From the NCBI RefSeq assembly GCF_000002235.5, contig NW_022145544.1, forward strand, positions 784,501-848,500: a stretch of DNA of 64,000 nucleotides, read 5' to 3'. The stretch is from Strongylocentrotus purpuratus (Eukaryota; Echinodermata; Echinoidea; Camarodonta; Strongylocentrotidae). Each line of letters starts with the position of its first letter. Within the stretch, counting starts at the first letter, position 1. Position numbers and translations under genes: made by a program. The notes under the pieces are model-generated. The model was not told the origin of the DNA, searched no databases, and worked only from the letters and a program-made list of their open reading frames with translations. This document shows positions 1 to 12,518 of this stretch, in pieces.

Positions 1-1331
1 ACCAAAGCGACCGTACGCCTAAAACCTGTACATGGATCTACATGTGGCCATCGCAATATCCATCTCAGTACTGCTACACTGAAGCATTCAATGCCAAACA
101 AATATTTGTAGTGAATAATGGGTAATGTATGCAGATTGCTTTTTGCTGAGGAAATTGTACATGCATCTCATGTTATCTTTAGGATTCTCATTTAAAGTTC
201 TGCTTTGTAAAATGTTGGATATCCTACCTATCCTCCATGTCTTGTATTTTATAAGCTTGAAATTTCAGAAATACAATCAATTTGGTTGTGAATTTCCTTA
301 GATTATGTGTGTTTTACAAATGGCAATTCATATGTATCGTATCAGGCATAGCAATAGTTATACTCAGTGTTTATTCTCTATCTATTCCTTGCCAATACCT
401 AATGTACATCTCCTGAAGTAATTATTTTTTATGTTTATTAATGCAAATATCATTTTGGAAGAATTGAATACATTCAAAAGAGGGGAGTATATGAGTATAT
501 GAGGTAATGCTGTTTTTGATAGTGCATTGTTCCTTTGGAGTTACATAATTAGCATATCGTTTGGGTCCTCATCTCAAATAGCAAGCAAGTTGACAGGAGT
601 CAAAGGTCATTTCATTTTTACCCTTCAACCTTTTTGAAATGTCACAATGAAGAGAAAATAGCCACCATCTCTAATAGCATTTCTGTCAATATGCCTAAGT
701 TTCTAATTATCACTGCCCTTCACTGGTAAAAATAAAATCACCTTTTTTACATTCAAATGTTTAATAAATTATTGTGACACTGACACACAAAAATGATATG
801 GCCAGCCTTGTTCCCTGATCAGCATAACGACTGTCCATCAATGATTAAATGTTCATTTGGAGATAGGTTGTATTGAATTTTGTCCTTTGTCCTTGGGCTT
901 TTTCAGCCAGTCCTGATGAAATTTGAGCAAGAACCAAGGAACGGTATCAGGGGAGTTCATTATATATTCTGGTCAGCTACACGGCCTGCAAGGGTACACA
1001 GAATATTTCAATTCTGTGAAGGGGTGGTAAACCTGTTGGGTACTCTGTGATACAGTATCGGCATCAGTAATGTTCAACAAACAAAAGGAGGAAGAGATTT
1101 TTCAGTGACATGTAACTTTTTCAAAAATGGTATGTGAATTTCGCCAAGTGAAATCTAATGTATTGTACTTTGTAAGACATTATATTCTAAATATACATAC
1201 ATGTATATATGTGTTAAATTTGAGGACTATGCTTTCTGCTTCCAATATTTATGCAGGGACATTCTCCACTCTCAAGAAAAGGGAGGGGGCATACAGTATG
1301 AATACAAATATAGGTCTACACTATGTAGGAT

Positions 1332-1565
1332 ACAATTTATTCCTTTTTGTGTAGTTTTGGATGGGGGAGGAAAGCCCCTGATACAACCCAAAGGCCAATA
1401 CCCCTGTGCGATAAAAAAGTTCCCTTGCCCCTAAATATAAAGAATTTTTTACAATTTATTCCTTTTTGTGTAGTTTTGGATGGGGGAGGAAAGCCCCTGA
1501 TACACCCAAAGGCCAATACCCCTGTGCGATAAAAAAGTTCCCTTGCCCCTAAATATAAAGAATAA
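1332..1565. repeat. 119-bp tandem duplication, two copies
   Basis: A block beginning ACAATTTATTCC at 1332 is repeated almost perfectly at 1451, giving a 119-bp period. Only a few differences separate the copies, such as a one-base change in the CCTGATACA segment, so the duplication looks recent. Each copy contains a purine-rich GGATGGGGGAGGAAAG segment. Short open frames here are by-products. Confidence 0.9.
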
Positions 1566-4500
1566 TGTTATTGAATAATACTGAGAAAGTGATAATAACC
1601 TTGCTTCAGGAAAGTGCAACAAAGCTTCAAAAGTCAGAGCCTGCGTTCTCAAGAGATAATGTGGAACACATGCAAGACATTTCCTCATCCTGAATAAGTA
1701 ATTCCCTATAATGGCACCCCATGATGAGATTTCGTAATGCAGTCAAATAAAATAAGGGAAGAAATGACGAGCAAAGCAATCCAAGATTGATAACTGTTCA
1801 CGGTTCCATGCCCAAGAGCAAATGACAGGCATGTTTTCACCATCACCCCCCTCCCCCCCCCCCCACCCATCCCCCTTCCTCACAATGTAGCACTGTGTAA
1901 ATTCTATTCAGATAATTATAATGGTTCTATTTCGGTGCCGTGGTTCTGCTTGCATGCAATACGAGATCGAGATGCATTCATCTTTGCTGGCAAATTGGTC
2001 ATTTGATGAAGGTGTCATCCACACTGCCTGGACACTCGTAGCCTGACAGCCCGCTAGGGGATCTCGTTGCATGGTTTTACGTAGGCTTACGCGTGTCTCA
2101 CGGTTGCCATCTGATCCGGGTCGTCTCTGATTGATTCGTTCTTTCATGGGGTTCCATATGAAAGGGAGATGGATTGTTTGTATGCAATGGGAAAACTGGG
2201 AGGGGTTTTCATATTGGGAACACTGCGCTTGCTTGAAGAATCTACCTAAACGTATGCCTATTTAATTGAGCACAGATGAAAAAAAGTTTGAACACACAAT
2301 GAGCTATGAAATGATAGGGTTGGTTAACAAAGATACACAACATTAAGGAAGGTGGGAGGGAGGATAGGAAATACAGTGAGAATATATATATTTCATTATT
2401 TACAGTGTAATAAATGTAACTTTTTATTTTTAAATCACTAAAAAATAAAATAAATAATAAAAATAATAATTTAAAAACATACATTTGTAGTCTCCTATTT
2501 CATTTAGTATCTTTTCTATAAACAGTATTGGAACTGATACTAAAAGAATGTTGCACATTAAATCCTCGAAGCAAATTAGTTGAAGAAAAAACAAAATTAT
2601 AGAGTGATATAAAATTGGAGTGTATGTATTTATCATATTCCATGTTGCCTTTGTAGGCCTACTCAGTCTATACCTTATCTTCTATCAAATTGATGACATT
2701 GATCTTGAAGTTCAGACCATTTTCAGTACCATTATTTGGTTTATTGACAAATATGTACTTGGTCAGTGACAGTGTCCTGGTGTAACCCTTGGCAACACTT
2801 CCTTTTTTAATCGGCCCAAGTCAACCATACCTAAATGTACATGTAGGTACCATTTGACCGTTACTAGACAACCTATAATAGCCTATACTTTTTTTAGACG
2901 AACTTGACAGAGCGAGAATGAGGCAAACTGATACCACAGGGAGAATAGACGAATTGGATCATGAATGTACAGTACATGTAGACAAAATAGACAAAGGATG
3001 TTGGATCAAATGGCTGCTGTACCATGCATATCATGAAGGCCTATTGAAACACACGCTGAAAAGAAGAAGAGATACATGTAATTGAATGATTCCATCATTT
3101 CTATGCTGTAGGAAATTTATGCTAATTCAATTCATGCCTTTCCTGCGGTTTATTCCCACGTTCATGTATCTGTTCATGTGCATATGTTCATATACTGTAC
3201 ATGATTACTTTGCACAGCTGGTAAACACATCGTGGCTTGTGAGACAAAATGGAGATTGATATTAATGTGGCTTGAAGCTTGTCACTGTTGATACGATTTC
3301 ATATCAGTCTTCTTAAGTAGTTCATAATTCCATAGGCTCACCTTAACATGCGAGCTTGTATTCATGATACACATTAAGAGATAATCAACAAATGAAATAA
3401 AATATACGTTCCAAAAATTGTTATTTATAGTCTTGTGAATTATACAGTTTTCAATGCCATATCATTTTCCATGTACTTCATGTCAAAGGTTTTACCTTCT
3501 AATCTAGACCTTTGCAAACTTAAATTATACATAGATCCAACAGAATTCTCTTAAATATTCCCATCATTTTAATATTTTAAAAAATCACTCATTCATTAAA
3601 AAATTAGTCTAACATCGATTCCTATTCAGTGGAATCTCAAGTAATGTTATTTTCTAGGTCCTTTATCTTGAGGAAATTCCTTTAATCTCACTTTCGTACA
3701 TTCTGAGCAATCAGAAATATTAGCTTATCATCATTATAATTGAGACTGTGTAACCATGGCAACCTGTTCACTGACGACTGAGATTATATCAGCCATAATC
3801 CCCTCCCCCATATTAGAAAAATCCTCCATATAGACCTATTATTTTGAATATGAAGGTAGTATGCCAGGCATAAAATACTATGAACACTATTCCCGTACAT
3901 GTGTACACATACACAGTATCAAATGCATATACATGGAGGAAAAAGCACATTGTACAATGCCTAGCTAAGGAGGGAGGCATTCATGCGATTCCTTGGTTGT
4001 GAGCACGGACCTACTGCGATCACTCCCTCCTTCTCCATTCAGTTGCTCACTACATGTGCTGGAGTGAGGAGCTAGCTTGTACGACCCCCATCCGTGAAAT
4101 TTGATTGTGAGTCGCTGGTGCCCAGAGAGCGAGTGATATTGCCCATTTCCCCTCAAGGAAACAATCGGCGGAGGTGATGTTGCATTGATGATGATGATGA
4201 TGGTGGTGGTGGTGGAGATGGTACTGGTAGGATGAATCTGTAATGCTTTCTGGGAATGTTTACGTGCATGAGGAGTGCTACTGAGTTAAGCGGAACACAC
4301 TTGGAAGTCTTGAACCCACAGGAGGATTGAGGAAAAAATATACTTTCACAGTGATTACTGGTCAGTTGTTCTATTGTGACTTCTTATAATATTAATGAGC
4401 TTGTACTTTCATAACGATTGCATTTGTGGAAAGGATTAGGACATTATTAGGTCTCTTTTAAGAGGGATCACATGAAAGCTTTTTCTACATGGACATGTAT

Positions 4501-4947
4501 CCATTTAGTGAATTTTCTTATATCTTTGGTTAGATATGGAAGACAGACATCATAATACTGGGAAACTTCAATAATGTGATAGAGTATGGATTCATATGCA
4601 TTTGAATACCAAGATGTATACTATTGGGTTTTTAATGATATACTGACCCTCCATTGAAGATTAGTGTACTGTAAAGGCAGAGAGTATTCTAAGTACACAC
4701 CGAGCAATAAAGAGCCTCACAGAATACTGGTAACGAACCATAGCACATGTATGTGTACATGTATGGACACACAACCAGTTCGCACTTGACAAGAGTGTAC
4801 ATTTATCTTCACCCACACAAATATACAGATGTATGCACTGTTTACACTGAGTCAAGAATTTGAGGAATTTGTCATCACCTACCCAAATTTCGTGCCCTTG
4901 GGGGATTGACTATATCCCCAATACTCCTGACCTCAGGTAAGGACAGA

Positions 4948-4983
4948 AGGTCAATTAAGGTCAGATGAGGTCAAATAAGTTCA
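4948..4983 (+). promoter_or_regulatory. Four nuclear-receptor-like half-sites spaced as DR4
   Basis: AGGTCA occurs at 4948, 4958 and 4968, followed by AGTTCA at 4978. All are in the same orientation and separated by exactly 4 bases (ATTA, GATG, AATA). An inverted TGACCT lies at 4928-4933. Direct repeats with 4-base spacing are the classical binding arrangement of thyroid-hormone/LXR-type receptor heterodimers. That this array is functional is inference; it could be a short minisatellite with a 10-bp period. It lies about 2.6 kb upstream of the first TANC coding exon. Confidence 0.35.
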
Positions 4984-5640
4984 TAGTCTGTGAATTTTTA
5001 GTGATAATGAATATAGGCCTTTTGTTATTGTTTTGCAGTGCTTGACTGAAAACAAGCTGCTCCTGTATTGATACAGACATGTTTGTGCCTGTCGTGTTTA
5101 CCTATGCATGTCCCTCAGTCTGGTAATTTGAGAACACACCAGGATTTTGTTTCTCCTATTTGTACTTGTAATCTTAGAATGCCTCAATTCTCAGTTTCAT
5201 GACAAAGCGTTGGGGTAGAGAGCCCATCTTCTTGTACATGTAAGCTGTAGGCCTATGCGTTGTGTTGGTCTACCTATATAATACTGTATGGTATATTCAA
5301 TGCTGTTTGTACAATTGAGAGAATATTAATATACTCTTGATAGAGCAAGTTTTGCATATAATAGTATGCCTACATTCAATTGTGAAGGTATTGGAGGAAT
5401 ATTACAATGTCACTTTCATTTAGCAGATGACATCAAGAACCTTGATAGAATTTCAAATTCTAAATGTAAATTGAACCTTAGAAATGAAGGTTTAGAATAT
5501 TTGTAATGCCCTACAATTCTTTTATAGTATTACTATTGGGTGTCTCCCACTTCCAGACCACATACAGACAATGACATTGTGCTCAAATTTATTCACTAAA
5601 TTGCCTGGATTGTACATTGTATGGCTGCTGTGTTAGTACT

Positions 5641-5697
5641 AGTAGTGAGAGAGAAAATAGAGAGAGAGAAAGAGAGAGAGAGAGAGAAGAAGAAGAA
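5641..5697. repeat. GA-rich simple repeat
   Basis: This is a run of GAGA/GAAGAAG on the + strand, a purine-only tract. The overlapping open frame from 5621 is rich in Arg, Glu and Lys only because of this repeat and shows no family resemblance. Confidence 0.85.
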
Positions 5698-6276
5698 AGG
5701 GCCATTTCTCTATGCAATATCAAATCGATATCATACTAGACTAAACACACACACTGCACAGAGGCTGCTGATGCTGAAACCTATTTTGGTTGGTAAATGT
5801 AAATGGAGAAGGGTTGGCAAGCGTTTTGTCTTATTTGTTGACGAGGATGCATGTTACTCCAGTTGCTGCCAGTGGAGAAGGCGTAGCGCACCGAGGTCAC
5901 GTTCAGTGGCGTAGCACGGTGGAATCAAGGAAGGGGTAGAAATATTGGTTTATATGTTTGTAATCCGGTTACTATAGATTTTGCTATTTTCTTTCACAAT
6001 TATTCCTATCACTGTTAAACTTAAGCTCTTTATGCTTGTTCAATGCCCTCTTTTGTAAAATTTATGTTGCGACTATTGTATTTGTCATGATTAAAATAAT
6101 AACCTTGACATATGTTTACATTCAACGCGAGTGGCATAAATCTACACTGTTGATTTGCTGTAACCGAAGTAATTCTATATTTGGGAATGCTCTTTATCAT
6201 TTCAGCCTTGGGTATACCCGGTGACTTGGGTCACTTATCTGTGTTGGACTATTCATTATCTTTCAAACCTGATCTC

Positions 6277-6557
6277 TCTATCTGTGCATCCCTGTATCAA
6301 TATATATCCATGAAAATGGTGAAAAACACTATGGTTTTGACTTGAGTATCTAGTTGATGTGGTCATCTTCTTCTATATCTATGCATCCCTGAATCAAAAC
6401 TGTGAAAATGGGGAAAAACAGTATGGTTTGACTAGGATATCTAGTTGATGTGGTCATCTTCTTCTATATCTATGCATCCCTGAATCAATACCGTGAAATT
6501 GGTGAAAAACAGTATGGTTTTGACTCGAGTATCTAGTTGATGTGGTCATCTTCTTGC
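6277..6557. repeat. ~91-bp tandem repeat, about three copies
   Basis: The phrase CTAGTTGATGTGGTCATCTT occurs at 6350, 6441 and 6533, so the periods are 91 and 92 bp. Each copy also contains CTATGCATCCCTGAATCA (or a variant) and GTGAAAAACAGTATGG. Copies differ by several substitutions, so the array is not very recent. Confidence 0.85.
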
Positions 6558-7526
6558 TGACTCAGTCTAAGTTACTTGCTGCGTTTGCATTGGGGGAGGT
6601 TAACGGTATCTCCTTGGTGAGAGTGTGGGTAATGTATTAACCAGCTGATGGGATGTGATCTGTGAATGTTTAGCACGCTGACTCACCACTCTATAATGTC
6701 CCCCTATGCTCATTAGGTGACTGCATGCGGCCCAATAGCACCCTCGGCCGGGACGGGTAAATATAGCAGAATTAATCTGATAATTTGAGATGAACGTGTA
6801 GCAATGTGGCATAAATAGTGATTACAGCGTATCCCGAACGTGCAACAGTTTAAGTTGCTGCGGGGAAAAGAACAGCAAATATATACAATTGTCTCGTTAC
6901 TATTACATCCGACGTTTAATTTGTTTTTACGGCAATGACGTAGCGCATGCAATTGAAGTGAATCATTATGATTAATCAGGGATGATTATTATCAAGATTA
7001 AACTGATTTAGCTAGTCAGCAGTCTAGGCACATTGTACATAATGTACTGTACACGTACATCTATGTAAACTCACATACACGTCAGTTAACTATGTGTTTG
7101 ATTTAATGCTGCTGCGCTAAACTAAAATATTACAAATATAGCTTTTATTCCATCAAGCACGTTCAAACATACAATTTAAACTATGGTGAGTTCTACCAAA
7201 TCAAGTCATAACAATGGTTTCAACTTGTTCAAATATTTCATGCAATACATGTAGCTACATGTACATGTACAAGTTCACCTGCATGTACATATAGGATGAC
7301 AATAAAGTACATTGTTTGAACATTTCAAAGAATGTACAGTGTAGGAAATAGAAGGAATTAATATTTTCTGAAGGATACTTGGCTCAAGTGTACATATAAT
7401 GGACATTGAACGTAAGCTTTAGCTAATATTTTTGCAATGATTCACTGATTAAATTCTTGATGAATGAAACAAAAGATGAACAGTATTTCATTCTTTTTTC
7501 TCTCCGTTTCCCCTTTTTCCTTGAAG

Positions 7527-7577
7527 GACTATGATGTTGCCCAAATGCAGGTGATCTGAGTCACCATTGTAATCGCC
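7527..7577 (+). promoter_or_regulatory. 5' leader of the RING exon, with a short upstream ORF
   Basis: A strong splice-acceptor context, a long pyrimidine tract from about 7488 ending TTCCTTGAAG at 7526, suggests the exon begins near 7527. This implies at least one non-coding exon further upstream. The leader contains a 7-codon upstream ORF (ATG 7531, with a second ATG at 7534; stop TGA 7552-7554) in another frame. An in-frame TGA at 7557-7559 precedes the chosen start, so translation cannot come from further upstream in that frame. The ATG at 7578 sits in an excellent Kozak context, GCCATGG. Confidence 0.55.
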
Positions 7578-7734
7578 ATGGAGATGGATACTAATCACAC
7601 TACACAATGCCCATCCTGCCATCAGTCTTACGACAAGAGCAAGAAGCGCAAGCTGACAGATGCCTGTGGACACTCCCGATGCTACACTTGCATGTTTGCA
7701 ACCGAGTCCTGTCCCGTCTGTCAACATCTAAATG
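7578..7734 (+). CDS. TANC/Rols-like gene, coding exon 1: N-terminal RING finger
   Basis: This exon encodes residues 1-53. It carries a complete RING-HC zinc pattern: Cys11-x2-Cys14, Cys30-x-His32, Cys35-x2-Cys38 and Cys45-x2-Cys48. The stretch CPSCHQSYDKSKKRKLTDAC is typical of the RING at the start of Drosophila Rolling pebbles (Rols7). RING-HC domains usually bind E2 enzymes for ubiquitin transfer or act as interaction modules. Activity here is untested. The start is ATG 7578 (Kozak GCCATGG; in-frame stop 7 codons upstream). The donor is AATG|GTATGT, leaving one base (phase 1), which joins exactly to the acceptor at 33372 to form a Gly codon. The linkage to the rest of TANC rests on phase and on knowledge of rols, and is separated by a 25.6 kb intron. 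It could instead belong to an isoform with an alternative promoter. Confidence 0.8.
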
Positions 7735-8069
7735 GTATGTTTCAAGGGTGCATGTACATATTGACTATCCAGAAATAAGAATAATCAATCCTTAACCCGT
7801 GGTAAACTGCCGTAGAAAGTGCCGCACATGTATGCCAAAGATGTGTGGACATGAAAGGCAGGCAAGAGGCAATATTTTGATGGTGAAACACATAGCTACC
7901 TTCAACAAAAGCCACCGTACTTGCTGACATACGTAAAATAATAAAATCCAGAAGTTATGTGAGGAGTATGGTGCTTTTCTCGATTACATTTGCTGTGGTC
8001 AATTTTTTAAAAGCAGATTACTATATTTTGTCTGAAAGTTCCAAAATCATATTATTTTTTAAACACATG

Positions 8070-8394
8070 GGGTGGTATTCTCATAAGTGAAGCCTGGACT
8101 AAGTCCAGACTAAACAAGAATTTTAGTTCACACTTCTATGGAATGCTAGGTTTCATCTTCCTCCTTCAATATTCATGACGAAAGATAATCTACCAAAGAC
8201 TTTGTTGAAATTCAATTCATACTCATATTATCTTTTTCTTCCCATTTCATTGCAAAATTAATTTTTTGGACACTTTTCATTCAAGGATTAAAATAATCTG
8301 TACACAGGGTAAATTAGTTTGCAACAGGCACTCCATAAAAGTGTGAACTAACTAAGTACGCGCTAACTTAGTACGCGCTACCGGAATACCACCC
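8070..8394. mobile_element. MITE-like element with GGGTGGTATTC terminal inverted repeats
   Basis: The 5' end GGGTGGTATTC (8070) is mirrored by GAATACCACCC ending at 8394, giving a ~325-bp element. It also has internal inverted matches (AGTGAA...TTCACAC; GTGTGAACTA). There is no coding capacity. Superfamily not assigned. Confidence 0.65.
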
Positions 8395-8502
8395 ATGGTA
8401 AGCATACAAATTGCACACTTGTACACAGAGATGCCAACCAGTATGATTAAATCGTATTTAGTACGATAATAAGAGTGAAATACGATGATACGATATCATC
8501 TC

Positions 8503-8897
8503 TTAAAGATGAAGTTGAGTTCCGGTCATGCGATTGCATTGTGAAAGAAAGGGTGTGGAACCGACCAGAAAAGGTTGATCATCTAGCATATTAGAATTTG
8601 TGTGTATTGCAAGGTTCTGGAATCATCAAAATGATAAGAAATGTGGCCAAGTCTTGGTCAAGTTACAAACACTTGCACAGAAAGATGTATATGGGACTAC
8701 ACAAACAGGTGGCGTAAAAAGCCGGCCCCCCGATTTTTACGATGTTACATGCATATTTAGAATATGAAGGCATTTGAAGAGCCATGCTTTTCAGGAAACA
8801 TGTCTTAACTGATTTTCTTCCACACTTGCATAATAAGAATGAGTAATGCTCACAAATTATTTTTCACCTCTTCCCAGAACTCAACCTTCTCTTTAAA
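8503..8897 (+). mobile_element. Dispersed ~400-bp inverted-repeat element, family A copy 1
   Basis: It begins TTAAAGATGAAGTTGAGTT and ends with the partly inverted AGAACTCAACCTTCTCTTTA. The same sequence recurs at 31768-32176 (reverse orientation), 43671-43806 (internally deleted) and 47137-47526. Inverted ends, uniform size and no open frame indicate a non-autonomous DNA transposon. The stem CTTCCACACTTGCATA and the segment GAAGAGCCATGCTTTTCAGG are shared by the full copies. Confidence 0.8.
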
Positions 8898-9945
8898 ATA
8901 CAATTTTTCATCTTTAATTTTTTTTTTTTTTTTTTTAATAATAATAAAAACATGTACCGACGGGCCAGTGGTAGTGTCGAGTTTACAAGAAAATTTGATT
9001 TTCTCACCAAAATCTGATTTTTTAGGATCCTTAGTCTGTTTTTTTGTGTCAAGAGGTTGGCATCTCTGTATGCTCACTAATACATGTCACTAATTGATGG
9101 TCACCGTAAGATGTCAGTTTGACATGACTAAAAGAAGTAAATAATTGAGATTCGTTCAGGAATCTTGACAAGTGTTCAAGAAGTTTGACATCCATGAAAG
9201 GAGAGACATCCGTCTCATAACCTAACAGTACATGCCATATCTTAGGATCTCGACAAGTGGGTGAAAGATGCAATTGTGATGTACACCCTAGATGATGGCA
9301 AAAGCAGGTAATTAGGAAGTTAGGCCCCTCAGTGATCCTTGATACGTGTTGACTCGCTGCAGGAATCAAGAGGGGATAAAGGGTTGGAGTATATTGTTTG
9401 CAATTTGTCAGAATCTATTGAAGATTCCTATCACACGTAATTCACTGATGCATTTAAAAAATCAAAATATCTGTTTTATTGCCATGAGTGTCAGACACAT
9501 GCTGTGTAAATCGCAGTAGGGATCGATGATGCTTGTTGAAGTGGAGACGAAAAGGGAGAACATTCTTTGCTTTTCACCCTGCTGATTTTTGTTTGAAGTG
9601 CCCTTGTATCCAGCAACATTCTGAAGTATTTATTGTGATGCAGTCATACCTTCTGGCACTGATAACAATGACCAACATAACACCTTTCCAATATGACTCA
9701 CACTAGTATTAGTACATGTAGGTGCTGCAGTCAGTAGCTCTACTTTCTCTTTGATAATGGAGGAGAATTTGAGTGAGTTCTTGCAGAATTTGTTAATTTT
9801 CACGCTTGATACGGAAGTCAAGTTTCATGTTTAATGCGGAGCCTGTTGTTGACCAGTTGAGTTTGCGGTGGCGGGCTTGGAGTCTGTAAGTCTGGCTTGT
9901 TAGTAGTCGAAGCCCTGACGGCCCCTTGACACCTCTCATTCCCTC

Positions 9946-9948
9946 TCA

Positions 9949-9979
<31 letters not shown>

Positions 9980-10016
9980 TCTTTCTCTCTCTTTCTCTCT
10001 CTTTCTCTCTCTTCAC
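9946..10016. repeat. CT-rich simple repeat
   Basis: A pyrimidine tract dominated by CTCTCT with CTTT interruptions. No gene overlaps it. Confidence 0.9.
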
Positions 10017-11964
10017 TTCCTCAGTCTCTGCATCTCTGTCTCCTACCTCTGCCGCCAAACATCTTCACTTACATGTACCTCATTCTCTCTCTTTCCCTGT
10101 AATACTATTTATCGATCATTGTCTCTTATTTGTCCATTTTGTAACTATTTTTTTTAAACCTCTAAGAGCTTACTAAATTTCTTTCTTTTTCTCATAACAT
10201 ATATATTTTTTTTGGTCTTCAATCCTCTGTAACTCTTGAATTACTTCTTGTGTTCTTGTATAAATGAAAGGTATCTGTTATTCATATTATGTTTTATCTG
10301 TATGTCTTATGAGATGATTTGGTTTGTTTCGTGGTGATCGTTGAGGATTTAAGGAATCCCTTTGAGGAGAAGTGTGAAAATGGTTGCACGGTGCCTCCAA
10401 AATTCATGAATTCTTCAGGAAAGGGAATCCCATGTCAGAGTCGATCAAGATAGGTGGACTAAGTAGGAGCCACCAAGTCTCGGATTTGTTCCACAAACTG
10501 CCTTGCGGTCTCCCTGTGGGTCTGTACTGGCTGTGATCAGCTGTACATCTGGGCACATTACCTCGGTGAAAACGATCCAAGAAAGGGAGATGGGTGACAG
10601 ATCAGGGGCTGATCCCCACAAGGCTAGAGATTAATCGCTCGTCCCACACTGCTAGACGCGTGAGCGGGACTCTTCAGATGAGGCACCAGGGGGTGGTGTA
10701 GGTTATAGGGTAAGGGTGGGATTAAAAGCTGATCTCCTGGATTAATGGGAGATATGGGATTAAGAATTAGGAGACAGGGATTGCAGTTGAATGAAGGGAG
10801 GAGTGGAGAGTAGGAGATTGGTTTTCTGCGGTTGCGAGTAAAGTAATGTTCCAGTAATATAGCTATCAGCCACATATTCTGACGTTTGCTATATCATTTA
10901 TTGTTTATTGTTGAACATATAGGATTAGGAGAAAGCGTTGTGATTAGAGTTTTAGGTCATATTTAAAGTTAGGTTTAGATAAAGTGTTTTGCCCAGGGTT
11001 GAAACTTGGACTTTGGTTAGTGGTCAGAATTGACCACTGAACATTTCTCGCTGGATCATGTGTAGTACCATCAGTTAAATTGATGAATGGTATTATGAAT
11101 CATTAAGCACTTGTGAAAAGCTACATGAAAATGCTCAATGGGGAGAGGCGTCCATGATCAGTCACTGAAAAGATAAATCTGTGGGTGGATGGTGAAGGGA
11201 TAAAGGAATAATCAGTCATGTCCATGTTATGGTTTTATGTTGTCAAATGCATGCTTAATTAAAGTAATTATAAGAGTGATCTCTTGGATGTGTGGAAGAT
11301 AAATGGCTCATGAAAACCTAAATGTTCTATGAAAAGAGATACTCAGTGATCACTCAAGGAGAGGATGAAAACATGGGGGAATGGTGACAGGATTCAAGAA
11401 TCATTTGGTTTATGTCAAATACAGAAATGATCAAATACAGATTTGCCTGGGGATATATAAGATCAGGGGTTTGTGAAAGCAATGTTTTTAAACCAGGGGG
11501 AATACCAGCGATCATTCGTAGTGATGATATATTCATGGATAGATGGTAATGAGGTAGAGAGATTAAATGGACATGTCAGAATGTATGTGTAGTAGTATTA
11601 ATCACAGTCTGGGAATTATGATGAATAAGTCATCTTGAGGAGATTAATAAAGATGGATCCTAAAGACATGAAAGACTGACTAGCTTTCTAGCTTTCAAAC
11701 ATAGGTGGATACATGCAGGTTGGGTCTAGATGGTAAAAAGTCATCTAGGCTATATAATAGCAGTGGATTAATGTGATCATGATTCACAATGTTCACTATT
11801 GATAGTCACGACAGGGGTGTACGCATGCATGTGTCAATTATAGGAGGTATCACCTACTATAACAAGACAGCAAATGAGACAATCACTGTACAGTGCAGGA
11901 ACAGCACAAAAGTAAGATATCAATGAAGATAATTAGATAGTCATCTACGTGTAGACTGAGGGAT

Positions 11965-12160
11965 GATGCAAAGAAAATAAAAGCACATGTTCGTGTATCT
12001 GGCACGTATAAAGATCTTGTTGGCTTGGCTTTTGAGGTGGATGCATTTCATATCGAAGGGCTGATGCAAAGATATTAAAAGCACATGTTCATGTATGATC
12101 TGGCATGTGTGAAGTTCTTGTTGACTGGGCTTTTGAGATGGATGCATTTCACATCGGAGG
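11965..12160. repeat. 98-bp tandem duplication, two copies
   Basis: GATGCAAAGA at 11965 recurs at 12063 (98-bp period). Both copies contain AAAAGCACATGTTC, GGCTTTTGAG and TGGATGCATTTCA. The copies differ by roughly one base in ten. The 103-residue open frame on the minus strand here reflects the duplication and matches nothing I know. Confidence 0.8.
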
Positions 12161-12518
12161 TGGCGTTCACCCCAAAGGAATAATAAGAAACAGAGTGCAA
12201 ACCTGTCAAATGTGGAGGTGAGAGAATAATCTCTCATCGTGTAGTTGTACACGCCTTAAATAGGCCACTTGGAATTGGAGCTTTTATTTTTTATAAATAT
12301 ATAAATACTAATAGAAACTAGAAATTCTATTTGTAGAGTGTTTACAACATGGCTGACTTTTATTGTTTACATTGAGTAATTTTGACATATACCTGTAGTA
12401 GACACAGTAGTTTCTATATTACAGAGAGAAACCTGAAGCCCATTCTGATGGCAATCTAAAGAAAAATATTAGTTGTAACCCATTCAATACAATTTTTTTT
12501 TAGAGCATGCATGTTTGT

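Larger units (their letters stand above)
1..7526. other. Upstream region without a supported gene
   Basis: I find no exon with recognisable protein content here. Open frames are short, and several come from duplicated or purine-rich DNA. The stretch holds a 119-bp tandem duplication (1332-1565), a C-run (1853-1864), a GAT/GGT microsatellite (about 4187-4215), an AGGTCA array (4948-4983), a GA-rich tract (5641-5697) and a ~91-bp tandem repeat (6277-6557), each listed separately. It may contain the promoter and non-coding 5' exons of the TANC gene that starts coding at 7578, because the first coding exon appears to begin with a splice acceptor. I cannot place a transcription start. Confidence 0.6.

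Noticed and set aside
5621..5914. 97-residue charged frame
   Set aside because: Its charged core is the GA microsatellite and the remainder has no similarity to known proteins.
7488..7727. 79-residue minus-strand frame opposite the RING exon
   Set aside because: Antisense shadow; the + strand has the complete RING zinc ligands and Kozak start.
9049..9369. 106-residue minus-strand frame
   Set aside because: No domain, no splice support, and composition like the surrounding intron.
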